Of a DNA stretch of 12,967 bases, positions 1 to 7,323 are shown piece by piece. This stretch comes from Betaproteobacteria bacterium UBA2293 (lineage in GTDB: Bacteria; Pseudomonadota; Gammaproteobacteria; Burkholderiales; Rhodocyclaceae): contig DDWF01000257.1 of the NCBI GenBank assembly GCA_002345845.1, positions 1 to 12,967 on the forward strand. The letters run 5' to 3'. Position 1 is the first letter of the stretch. Every line of letters starts with the position of its first letter. The position numbers and the translations under genes are program-made. Under the pieces are notes generated by a model. The model saw only the letters and a list, made by a program, of their open reading frames with translations, ran no database searches and was not told where the DNA came from.

Positions 1-78
1 CAGGTTCTCGACAGTCGCAGAAGTTCACACTGAACGCAGCAGCCTCCAGACACCCCCTTTCCCGGTCCCGATCACCTA
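1..78. other. Left-edge leader upstream of the flippase gene
   Basis: No gene is recognisable in these 78 bases. The flippase reading frame is closed by a TGA at 31-33. No clear Shine-Dalgarno sequence precedes the ATG at 79, where the preceding bases are C-rich. This may be the end of an intergenic region or of an upstream gene whose frame cannot be judged from so little sequence. If the flippase is co-transcribed with genes to the left, its promoter lies outside the window. Confidence 0.4.
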
Positions 79-1533
79 ATGTCCATCCGCAAGGCGCTCG
101 CCTACGCCTTCACTACCCGCTATTTCGCCCTCGCCATCCAGTTTGCGGCGACCATCATCCTTGCCCGCCTGCTGACCCCGGCGGAGATCGGGATCTACTC
201 AGTCGGCGCCGCCATCATCATGATCGCGCAAACACTGCGCGATTTTGGCACCTCAACCTACATCATCCAGGAGCGTGAACTCTCCCGCGAGCGGCTCGCC
301 ACAGCATTTACCGTGACCGTGATCGTCGCCTGGTCGATTGCAGCCGGATTATGGGTAATCGCCGAGCCAGCCGCCCGCTTCTACGCCGAACCGGGTGTTC
401 ACGATGTCCTGCAGGTGATGGCACTGAATTTCCTGCTCCTGCCGTTTGGCTCCATCAGCGCCGCCATGCTTAGGCGGGACATGAACTTTCAGGCAATCAT
501 GTACATCGGTATAGCCAGCACCCTGGCGCACTCTGGATCGAGCGTGCTCTTCGCCTGGCTGGGCTGGGGTTTCATCAGTCTGGCCTGGGGTGCCGTATGT
601 GGAAGCGTCGTCAGCGTACTGGGGGCGATGATTGCCAACCCGCGGAACTTCATTTTCAAGCCTACGTTACGCGAGCGACAGCGCGTGCTGTCCTTCAGCC
701 TCAGGAGCAGCGTTTCCTCCATTGCGGCCGAAGCAGGTCATGCGGCACCCGATGTGGTTCTGGGAAAGACCCTGGGCATGGAAGCTACCGGCCTGTTCTC
801 CCGTGCGATGGGCTATGTTCAGCTCTTCGAACGCCTGCTGCAGGACGTGCTGCGCAGTGTGATGCTGCCTTATCTGGCGGAAGCCGAACGCAGCGGAGCC
901 GATGTCTCGAAAAGAATCAGAATTGCTCTGGAAAATATCGTTTCGGTTTCACTGCTGATGGTCGCCCTGACTGGAATCCTTGCCGAACCCCTTGTCCTGC
1001 TGTTGTTTGGGGAGCAGTGGCGAGAGGCCATTCTGCTAGCCCAGATTCTCTGCATAGCGATGGCTATCCGCTGCACCGGACCAACTTTAAGTGCAGCACT
1101 GGTCGCCGGTGGGCATATCAGGTTGATCATGCACGCCAGTCTCACCACCGCCTGTTTGAAATTTATTCTGCTGGCAGCCTTTTCCATTCATGGACTCCTG
1201 GCCGCAGCGATCGGATTTGTCGTCGCCGAAATATTGAACATCATGATACTGATCTTTATCTGTAACAGATCAGGCTATTTCTCATGGCGCAGCTTCTTAT
1301 CGATATTCTCGAAATCTACGCTAATTACCGGGATTTCAGTGGGACCGGCACTCATGTTGAGCACAATGCCCCTAAACACCAACAGCTTTATGGAACTGAC
1401 AAGCCGGGTTATGGTTGCCGGCACACTATCATTAACCGTATGGATTGCCGTGATCTGGATAACAAAATACCCACCCTATCCAGAGATTTCCCGGATTATT
1501 GGAAATGTGCTATCTCGATTTAAAAAAAACTAA
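79..1533 (+). CDS. Wzx-type lipopolysaccharide/exopolysaccharide flippase
   Basis: This 484-residue integral membrane protein is probably a polysaccharide-transporter family (MOP superfamily) flippase. Such proteins move undecaprenyl-diphosphate-linked repeat units from the cytoplasmic to the periplasmic face of the inner membrane. The N-terminus carries the family signature LARLLTPAEIGIYSVG at about residues 28-43, following a short basic start (MSIRKA). Hydrophobic segments then recur along the whole length, which is normal for a full-length Wzx/WzxC-like protein. It is the only plus-strand gene in the left part of the window and overlaps the convergent methyltransferase gene by four bases. 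The 5' half is GC-rich (38 of 60 bases at 121-180), but the 3' end drops to 26 of 60 at 1441-1500, so the composition changes inside the gene. The ATG at 79 has no obvious ribosome site. The substrate cannot be predicted. The family call is strong and the role within this locus is inferred. Confidence 0.87.
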   Translation: MSIRKALAYAFTTRYFALAIQFAATIILARLLTPAEIGIYSVGAAIIMIAQTLRDFGTSTYIIQERELSRERLATAFTVTVIVAWSIAAGLWVIAEPAARFYAEPGVHDVLQVMALNFLLLPFGSISAAMLRRDMNFQAIMYIGIASTLAHSGSSVLFAWLGWGFISLAWGAVCGSVVSVLGAMIANPRNFIFKPTLRERQRVLSFSLRSSVSSIAAEAGHAAPDVVLGKTLGMEATGLFSRAMGYVQLFERLLQDVLRSVMLPYLAEAERSGADVSKRIRIALENIVSVSLLMVALTGILAEPLVLLLFGEQWREAILLAQILCIAMAIRCTGPTLSAALVAGGHIRLIMHASLTTACLKFILLAAFSIHGLLAAAIGFVVAEILNIMILIFICNRSGYFSWRSFLSIFSKSTLITGISVGPALMLSTMPLNTNSFMELTSRVMVAGTLSLTVWIAVIWITKYPPYPEISRIIGNVLSRFKKN

Positions 1534-2279
1534 CTCGGTAGCACTGTATTCTTGACCATCACGCAATCAAACTCGACCGCGCGAAAATCGCTGTCCTGGC
1601 AGACGGGAAACAATCCAGACAAACTGAAACCCATTCCCTCAACAATTCCGAGCATATCCTTATAGCTTGGAACTTCGGAATAGAGATGTTGTACGGCCAA
1701 CTCAAACTGCAGCGCCTTGGTCAATTTAAGCAATTCCGGCGCACCGCGCAGCACCTCGAGATCAAATCCCTGCGTATCAACCTTCAGATAGCAAGACTGC
1801 CTCTTCAAATCCTCTCGGGGAAAAAGATCATCTAGTCTTCGCACGGGCACTTTCACTCTATCGACAACAGTGTTGCTGGCGCTGAAGTCCGGGCAATTAT
1901 CTGAAGCCGGTTGCCGAAATGAACTGAATGTTCTGCGCGCCATGACATTAAGCGTGAGTTCACCATTGCTGCTTCCGAGTCCACAATTATGGATCTCCCA
2001 CAATGGATCATCAGCTTGGCGTAACTTCAAAGCGGTAGCCAAATCGGGCAGTGGTTCAAACGAATATATCTTTCCTGCAAATCCAACTTGTTCGCGCAAA
2101 AAATCGTGATATTGCCCGGCATTGGCACCCACATCGAAGACCGTCGTGACTTCATAGCGTTCAAAAACCTTGCTTAAATGCGTGGCCAGTTCGAAGGACT
2201 CAAGTCGCCATGTAGGAAATATGGTATAGCCGAATTTACTAGCCAGTTGATTTACTAATTTCTTTGCGATTTTATCCAT
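1530..2279 (-). CDS. FkbM-family SAM-dependent methyltransferase
   Basis: This 249-residue soluble protein is likely a FkbM-family methyltransferase that transfers a methyl group from S-adenosylmethionine, probably to a hydroxyl of a sugar or of a substituent on the polysaccharide. The SAM-binding motif I is FDVGANAGQY at residues 48-57. A conserved FEP follows at 74-76, and the family hallmark KVDTQGFDLEVLRGA lies at 166-180. I chose the ATG at 2279 because it has GGAG seven bases upstream (plus-strand CTCC at 2287-2290). The longer reading frame begins at a TTG at 2312, which would add eleven residues and overlap the gene before it, so it is less likely. The gene is last in the minus-strand run, 25 bases after the SGNH acyltransferase, and its TAG stop overlaps the flippase TAA. 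Eight T residues follow the stop on its strand, but no GC-rich hairpin precedes them. The methylated position is unknown. Confidence 0.88.
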   Translation of the reverse strand: MDKIAKKLVNQLASKFGYTIFPTWRLESFELATHLSKVFERYEVTTVFDVGANAGQYHDFLREQVGFAGKIYSFEPLPDLATALKLRQADDPLWEIHNCGLGSSNGELTLNVMARRTFSSFRQPASDNCPDFSASNTVVDRVKVPVRRLDDLFPREDLKRQSCYLKVDTQGFDLEVLRGAPELLKLTKALQFELAVQHLYSEVPSYKDMLGIVEGMGFSLSGLFPVCQDSDFRAVEFDCVMVKNTVLPS

Positions 2280-2286
2280 ATTTATA

Positions 2287-2290
2287 CTCC
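2287..2290 (-). promoter_or_regulatory. Ribosome binding site of the FkbM methyltransferase gene
   Basis: On the minus strand GGAG lies seven bases before the ATG at 2279. This supports that ATG over the in-frame TTG at 2312, which lies upstream of this site and inside the end of the preceding gene. Confidence 0.65.
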
Positions 2291-2304
2291 ATAGAATGGA
2301 AAAT

Positions 2305-4245
2305 CTAATCAATAGCTGTTGAAATAATCCCCCCCATATCGATGCGTCGCATCAGCAATGTGGAAGCATCGTGTGTGATATGTCCGCTGTCAACATAAAC
2401 AGGTGTTCCTTCAATGGTATTGAAACATTTTTTGGCATCGCAAAGAATCGGGTCAAAATAGACGACGGTCACACCAGCTTCATCTTCTATACGGCGCAAT
2501 AAATCGAGCGTTGGCGCATAAGTACTCTTATACAGATCCAGCGGTATCGTGCAATCGTCAGATGGCGAACCATACACAATTTTTCCCTGCGCTCTTCGTT
2601 CGGTACATGTACCAATATTGAAACCACCTGCTGGTGGTGGAGCAACAATAATCACTTTTCGTCCAAGCGCCCGAATTTTGGCTATCGTTTCAGTAAGCGC
2701 CACAACAGCATTATCAAGGCTTGGTTCCTGCGTTGCAAAAGTCCCCTCAATCTGACGCAGGCCCAACCAGTGATGCTTTCCATCAACGGGTCTCAAATAT
2801 TGCTTAAAGGGGCTTGATAAAATGACGACACGAATAGACGTCGTGTTCTCTATATATCGAACCACGTCCGCATTGAACTTCAAGCATGATTCAGCCCATG
2901 GCTGCAAATAATAGACATTCGATAGCGGGGCAAGGTTCAATAATGGTCCACAAGTACCCCGTGTTGCTTGAATAACGCCACGCCTCCATTCGGCTGAGAT
3001 GCCACTTACCAAGTGCATGGCATATGAATCCCCCCAGATAAGCACCGTTGGATTCTCAGAGTCGCGACATTCTTTTTTCGCTTCAAAGTCAGAATCATAG
3101 GCGCATTGGGCAGCGAAGCCGTCATTCGGACGGCGAATATGCGCAAAATCAGGTCCGGCAACTGGGATTTTTGCGATCAGCAGCGGCATCGCCATCACAA
3201 TGATTGAGGCACTCACCCCAGCAGCAATATTTTTGCGTGAAGGATGTAGCTGCAAGCGCCGAGTCGGCAACTCGACGAAACGATACAACATCAGGCCTAA
3301 CAATATCCCCACAAGCAGGGTCAAGAATGACTGATGAACATCGATCGTGCCAACCGAGGCATTCTTGAGAAACGCGAAAGGCGGCCAATGCGCCAGATAC
3401 AACGAGTACGAAACATCACCGATTCGCGCCATACCCTTTACCGCTGCCACCTTTTCCGCCGCAGGATGATTGCGGAGAATAATGACGACAGTTGCCAAGC
3501 AAACAGCAATCGCATCGACACCTGGATGGGGCAGCCCCATTGGCCATACAGGAATAACAATCAAGGTGGCGATTGCTGGCCAGAACAGAATTTTGATCAG
3601 TTGCTGCGCCCAACTGGCACGCAACGGAAAAATGGCTGCCAAAGAACCAATGCCAAGCTCCCACGCCCGCGTGGGCAGCAGATAGAACGTCCACTCCGGT
3701 TTGTGCATCAGGCCTGCCAAGCAAAGGCCCAGACTGCCAACACACAGTAAGAGCACTCCTGGCTTCCAAAGGCGTCGTGGCAAGAACACCAGAAATGCAG
3801 GGAGGAAAAGATAGTACTGTTCCTCAAGTGACAAGGACCAGACATGTAACAAGGGCTTGAGATCTGCAGCCCCGGCAAAGTATCCGGACTGCATCAATAG
3901 AACGACGTTGCCGGTAAACGAGACCGCCCCCACCATCTGTGAGGAAAAGTCGTTCAACTCCTGGGCATTTAGAAAGAATGGTGCGGCGATCGCTGTTAGA
4001 GCGAACGTCACATAGGCTGCCGGCAACAGGCGTTTAGCACGTCGAAAATAAAACTCCGGAAAACTGAATACACCTTGCTCAATCTCTTTTTTGATCAGGC
4101 CCGTAATGAGAAAACCTGAAATTACAAAAAAAACATCAACCCCCAAAAAACCGGCCTTCAATAGCCCGAAGTCTGCGTGGTAGATCAAGACAAAAGAAAC
4201 GGCAAGACCACGCAGCGCTTGAATATCGGCTCTAAATTTCGTCAT
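2305..4245 (-). CDS. OafA-type O-acyltransferase with C-terminal SGNH domain
   Basis: This is a two-domain membrane acyltransferase of 646 residues, of the usual length for the OafA/YrhL type. The N-terminal acyltransferase-3 domain starts FRADIQALRGLAV and contains the conserved His at about 23, GVDVFFVISGFLI near 35-47, FYFRRAKRLLP near 66-76, and HVWSLSLEEQYY at about 134-145. After about ten membrane segments comes an SGNH hydrolase-like domain from roughly residue 375. Its block I is GDS at about 405-407, and the catalytic-type Asp and His lie in YVDSGHIT near 617-624. In characterised relatives the membrane domain takes an acyl (often acetyl) group from the cytoplasmic donor and the SGNH domain completes transfer to the sugar in the periplasm. 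The key residues look intact. A GTG at 4248 directly precedes the ATG at 4245. Neither has a good Shine-Dalgarno site, so the start is uncertain by one codon. The gene sits between another acyltransferase and the methyltransferase. The acceptor sugar is not predictable. Confidence 0.9.
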   Translation of the reverse strand: MTKFRADIQALRGLAVSFVLIYHADFGLLKAGFLGVDVFFVISGFLITGLIKKEIEQGVFSFPEFYFRRAKRLLPAAYVTFALTAIAAPFFLNAQELNDFSSQMVGAVSFTGNVVLLMQSGYFAGAADLKPLLHVWSLSLEEQYYLFLPAFLVFLPRRLWKPGVLLLCVGSLGLCLAGLMHKPEWTFYLLPTRAWELGIGSLAAIFPLRASWAQQLIKILFWPAIATLIVIPVWPMGLPHPGVDAIAVCLATVVIILRNHPAAEKVAAVKGMARIGDVSYSLYLAHWPPFAFLKNASVGTIDVHQSFLTLLVGILLGLMLYRFVELPTRRLQLHPSRKNIAAGVSASIIVMAMPLLIAKIPVAGPDFAHIRRPNDGFAAQCAYDSDFEAKKECRDSENPTVLIWGDSYAMHLVSGISAEWRRGVIQATRGTCGPLLNLAPLSNVYYLQPWAESCLKFNADVVRYIENTTSIRVVILSSPFKQYLRPVDGKHHWLGLRQIEGTFATQEPSLDNAVVALTETIAKIRALGRKVIIVAPPPAGGFNIGTCTERRAQGKIVYGSPSDDCTIPLDLYKSTYAPTLDLLRRIEDEAGVTVVYFDPILCDAKKCFNTIEGTPVYVDSGHITHDASTLLMRRIDMGGIISTAID

Positions 4246-4285
4246 CACAATACCAAGGCGTTAACGACAGCTGAAAATAAGAATT

Positions 4286-5251
4286 TCAACTAAACAATCT
4301 TGCCCGAACGGTACCTTTCTCAACCAATTTCCTCATTCTGAACATTGCATATGCACAAGACAATACTAAAAGCATTGACAATAAATAGCCCATGGCATCT
4401 CCAAGCGCTGGCGAACGAACAAAGATGTAAGTATGCAGCAGATAGATTTCCAGCACACACGGTATCCACAAAGCCAGCGGTCCGATATATCGCTCGTGCA
4501 GAGGCGCACATAACAGAATGGCCACAGCGTAAATCGACATCAAGGCAATAAATATAATATTTAACTGCTTATATCCAAATATATTGACGATCAGAAAAAC
4601 AAGAACAACCACACCCAACCCTGACCATGCAAAAGCACGCGAAGGATGCCAGTCTACTCTGCTGGCAAAGACACCAAATCCAAATCCAAAAATGGTGAGC
4701 CAGAGCATGTACGGCAACGACGCATAAACCTGTCCCAAAAAACAAATAATCGCAAAGCAAAAAATAAAGATAACCGATCTGCTTCGGCTCGAACAGAGAC
4801 TATTAAATACTGGATAAACCACGTAAAAGATTAGCAATGCCGTAAAAAACCACAAACCATTACCAAATGGGCTGGCGTTTCGAATACCGAACCAATCAAG
4901 AATTCCGCTCAATCCGAACCATGCAATTATCGTATGGTGGTGCCATATCCCCGACCGCCCCTGCATCACAAAGATCAACAATAAAAATATATTTACAACG
5001 AACAAAGCCGGGAGCAAGCGCCTGAATTTACCTGACCAGAATTTCCGGATATCAAGAACCCCTTGGTAACGCGCAGCCGAAAAGTATCCAGATGAAAATG
5101 AAAACACGAACAGCCCGATGGAAACAGGAACCCAGAGTAGCGAACCATCAAAATAATGCCCAGTCACAACCAAAAGTATGGCCAACAGTTTGGCTACTGA
5201 GAAATTCTCACTGATCTGCTCGGCAAAATTATGTGCGCTCTTCATCTGCAT
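4286..5251 (-). CDS. Short acyltransferase-3 family membrane protein
   Basis: This 321-residue multi-pass membrane protein appears to be a divergent acyltransferase-3 family member. Such enzymes carry acyl groups from a cytoplasmic donor to carbohydrate substrates across the inner membrane. The family-like features are FSVAKLLAILLVVTGHYF at about 17-34 with a conserved His at 32, GLFVFSFSSGYF near 46-57, FRRLLPAL near 76-83, and GLWFFTALLIFYVVYP near 132-147. About ten hydrophobic segments cover most of the length. It lacks the usual DGLRGLA-like start and the SGNH domain, and is shorter than the neighbouring acyltransferases. The base composition is low for this window (21 of 60 G/C at 4321-4380), as expected for a transferred modification gene. 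The start is either the ATG at 5251 or the ATG two codons inside it (5245). Neither has a clear ribosome site. It lies 91 bases after one acyltransferase gene and about 40 bases before the next. The substrate is unknown. Confidence 0.75.
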   Translation of the reverse strand: MQMKSAHNFAEQISENFSVAKLLAILLVVTGHYFDGSLLWVPVSIGLFVFSFSSGYFSAARYQGVLDIRKFWSGKFRRLLPALFVVNIFLLLIFVMQGRSGIWHHHTIIAWFGLSGILDWFGIRNASPFGNGLWFFTALLIFYVVYPVFNSLCSSRSRSVIFIFCFAIICFLGQVYASLPYMLWLTIFGFGFGVFASRVDWHPSRAFAWSGLGVVVLVFLIVNIFGYKQLNIIFIALMSIYAVAILLCAPLHERYIGPLALWIPCVLEIYLLHTYIFVRSPALGDAMGYLLSMLLVLSCAYAMFRMRKLVEKGTVRARLFS

Positions 5252-5342
5252 TTGCTTTTAGTACGGCTTCCGCTAGTGACGCGATTTTAGATCACTGAAG
5301 GAGTAGTCAGTCCAACGAAACAATAAGCTACCAAGAAACTTC

Positions 5343-6443
5343 TTATGCCAAGGCCTTCTCTTGTATTTTTTTATAATTTATACTTAGAAACCTGCTTTCA
5401 ACAAATAAATAGAACGGATAGCAAATAAACAAAGTGCCAATGATCACTAGCAGACCTAAAAACACATTACTAGCATCAACAGCTTGACGCACGAACATAT
5501 ATGGCAATTGGTATATTTTTCCGTGCAATAAGTACACCGAATAAGACATCGCCCCTAATACCAGCCAAGGCTTCAGCAACCAGAAATAAAAGCTGCCACC
5601 ATGGCTATTTATCCTATTAAGGGTTTTTTCGAAATCTGAAATTACCCATAGAAAGAACCCGAAGCAGGTGGCAAAATAGAGGCCGGCCTGACTAAATATC
5701 ACTGAACAGACCAGCAAACTGGCGATAGCAGAGAGGGCTGCTAATTGCGAATATCTATTTTTTAGAAAACCAGTGAACATTACGCCATTACGGTGCAGGT
5801 ACGCCAATACAATACCAACCAAAAAAGAAGGCCAATAATTGATAAATAGCCCATGGTTTGTATCAAGCGGCAGCAATATAGCCAACAATGACACAATCGA
5901 TACTAGACCAATTATGTATTTATAATACCCTCTAAAGAACAGAGCAACGAAAACCACCAGATAGAACTGAAACTCAATAGCCAGAGTCCAATACACCGAA
6001 TTTATTGCGTTAAACTCAGCCTGCAAATCTTCAGAAGTCGCCCAGAAGACTTTGCTTAGTAATAGAAAATTTGACCACTCAACATGGCTATACTTTGAAA
6101 TAAGATTTTCTGGCGCCATGTACGTACCAGACTTCAACGAGCTGATTAACTCTATAACATATGGCAATATTAAGACGACCACCACAGAAATCCAGAATGT
6201 AGGATATATTCTTAAGAACCTGGACTTCAAGAATATAAATGGTGATTTTCTGCTTTCCAGATTGGACTCCGCCGAATGTGTAATCACGTAACCAGATATT
6301 ACGAAGAACATGGGCACACCCAAGCTACCATACGCGGATAGTTGATATACGAATGGGGAAGAGATTTCGAAAAGCGGTCTTACGTGAAACAAAAAAACCC
6401 ATAATGCCGCCAAGCCTCTTGCAACTTCCAACAACAATACCAA
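5343..6443 (-). CDS. Acyltransferase-3 family protein, TTG start
   Basis: This 366-residue acyltransferase-3 membrane enzyme probably O-acylates a sugar of the polysaccharide or its lipid-linked precursor. The N-terminal motif is LEVARGLAALWVFLFH at about 5-20, with the catalytic-type His at 20. Then come GVPMFFVISGYVI at 42-54, FLKSRFLRIYP at 71-81, and SVYWTLAIEFQFYLV at about 149-163. A late YSVYLLHG motif lies in the C-terminal third. About ten membrane segments are visible, and there is no SGNH domain. The gene begins with TTG, because the frame is closed by a TAA at 6471-6473 and contains no ATG or GTG before the conserved motif. An AAGGAG sits exactly seven bases upstream of this TTG. 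The DNA is AT-rich (20 of 60 G/C at 5881-5940), in contrast to the asparagine-synthetase gene upstream. It follows the TPR gene by 63 bases. The transferred acyl group and its acceptor are unknown. Confidence 0.87.
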   Translation of the reverse strand: MVLLLEVARGLAALWVFLFHVRPLFEISSPFVYQLSAYGSLGVPMFFVISGYVITHSAESNLESRKSPFIFLKSRFLRIYPTFWISVVVVLILPYVIELISSLKSGTYMAPENLISKYSHVEWSNFLLLSKVFWATSEDLQAEFNAINSVYWTLAIEFQFYLVVFVALFFRGYYKYIIGLVSIVSLLAILLPLDTNHGLFINYWPSFLVGIVLAYLHRNGVMFTGFLKNRYSQLAALSAIASLLVCSVIFSQAGLYFATCFGFFLWVISDFEKTLNRINSHGGSFYFWLLKPWLVLGAMSYSVYLLHGKIYQLPYMFVRQAVDASNVFLGLLVIIGTLFICYPFYLFVESRFLSINYKKIQEKALA

Positions 6444-6450
6444 TCGATGA

Positions 6451-6456
6451 CTCCTT
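6451..6456 (-). promoter_or_regulatory. Strong ribosome binding site supporting a TTG start
   Basis: Minus-strand AAGGAG (plus-strand CTCCTT) lies seven bases before the TTG at 6443. It decides the start of the acyltransferase gene, since no ATG or GTG is available between the upstream stop and the conserved N-terminal motif. Confidence 0.75.
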
Positions 6457-6506
6457 ACCGTCGGGAAGGCTTAAGGGAGAGCAATCAATAACTTATCTCA
6501 AGCCGA

Positions 6507-7301
6507 TCAGCGCGCAGCTGTCTCAGCATTTTCCGACTGCTCGATCGAATCGTTTGGCAGGCTACTGGTATCCGGTTTGCTGTTATCTCTAGGAGTTGTA
6601 TTGATCTTGTAACCAGCCTTCTCCAAGCGCTGGCGCAATGCTGCGAAAGTCACACCAGCACTGTAAGCACGCTGCGCATGCTCAGCTGACTTTTCCCAAT
6701 TCTTGATATCAGCATAGAGCAGCCCAATGTTGTACTGAAATATGCGGTCGTCTTCGTAATCTGGTTCTGCAAGACGATATTGTTCAAGCGCTTCCTGAAA
6801 TTTTCGATTCTGGTGCAGGTGAATGGCATACGAATATCGAACTGCCTTGTCTTCCGGACGAAAACGAATGGCTCTGTCGAAGAAGCAATAGGCGCTGATC
6901 TTGGGGGTAAAAATGGTGGCTGAGCGCTGTGAAAGCTTTCCTCCTGCCATCCGCTCAAGTCGCGAAATAGCCACCAACGCCTCCGGGTGATTGGGGAAAA
7001 CTCGCAGCGTGTAGTGGATTTCTCCGGTCAGTCGTTCGATGGGAAAGCGCTTGGTATTCAGCATTTTCATTTCCGGGTTGAAGTGGACGTTCTCCACCCG
7101 CTTGATCCGGCCCATTGGATCCTCCCCCGTTCTCGCCGAACTCGAGGGATCAGCATAGTCCCAGGGGCCGATATCCCCAAAGTTTTTAAGCTCTCCGCAA
7201 TCTGCAACGTCGGCAAAAGCTTGTCCCATAGAAACAGCGGTCAGAGCCACCAGGATTACGTTGCGCATTGCCGGCCAGGCAAAGCTATTCATATTGGGCA
7301 T
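6507..7301 (-). CDS. Secreted tetratricopeptide-repeat protein of unknown function
   Basis: This 264-residue protein begins with a probable Sec signal peptide: a basic residue (MRN at 12-14), a hydrophobic stretch, and a likely cleavage after AFA at residue 30. It should therefore act in the periplasm or at the outer membrane. The mature N-terminus has a block with GPWDYA (45-50), VENVHFNPEM (69-78) and GEIHYTLRVFPNHPEAL (93-109). I recall similar blocks in TPR proteins of uncertain role, but cannot verify this. TPR-like helical repeats follow at roughly 138-216, including FRPEDKAVRYSYAIHL and IFQYNIGLLYADIKNWEKSA. The tail after about 236 is rich in N, S, T, D and E and is probably disordered. 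Starts at 7301, 7292 and 7268 are all ATG and none has a convincing ribosome site. The shortest would still leave a usable signal peptide. It lies 22 bases after the asparagine-synthetase-like gene. A scaffold role in polymer assembly or export is possible but unproven. Confidence 0.8.
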   Translation of the reverse strand: MPNMNSFAWPAMRNVILVALTAVSMGQAFADVADCGELKNFGDIGPWDYADPSSSARTGEDPMGRIKRVENVHFNPEMKMLNTKRFPIERLTGEIHYTLRVFPNHPEALVAISRLERMAGGKLSQRSATIFTPKISAYCFFDRAIRFRPEDKAVRYSYAIHLHQNRKFQEALEQYRLAEPDYEDDRIFQYNIGLLYADIKNWEKSAEHAQRAYSAGVTFAALRQRLEKAGYKINTTPRDNSKPDTSSLPNDSIEQSENAETAAR

Positions 7302-7323
7302 CGTTCGCTTTCAATTAAGGGCT

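Noticed and set aside
597..1265. Second plus-strand open frame of 222 codons inside the flippase gene
   Set aside because: It is an out-of-frame shadow with a composition rich in Arg, Cys and Ser. The flippase frame has the continuous hydrophobic pattern of the family.
1521..1530. T-run after the methyltransferase stop as an intrinsic terminator on the minus strand
   Set aside because: Eight T residues are present, but the 30 bases before them have no GC-rich self-complementary stem.
2280..2312. TTG at 2312 as start of the methyltransferase
   Set aside because: It would overlap the preceding gene and add a hydrophobic eleven-residue piece unlike the family. The ATG at 2279 has a well-placed GGAG.
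5275..5296. Possible hairpin AGTGA/TCACT in the 91-base gap between two acyltransferase genes
   Set aside because: Only five pairs with no extension or T-run. Such a stem is expected by chance, and I see no promoter or small gene in this gap.
6468..6504. Inverted repeat (GGCTTGAG and CTTAAGCC on the minus strand) after the TPR gene as a terminator
   Set aside because: The stem is only about eight pairs with a wobble, the loop is 21 bases, and no T-run follows. One arm overlaps the region just before the next gene's ribosome site, so a terminator is not supported.
4381..6635. Short exact matches: 15 bases at 4381-4395 and 5842-5856, and 16 bases at 4398-4413 and 6620-6635
   Set aside because: Each pair falls inside coding sequence in different reading frames and in unrelated proteins, without flanking similarity. 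I treat them as coincidence, not mobile-element or attachment repeats.
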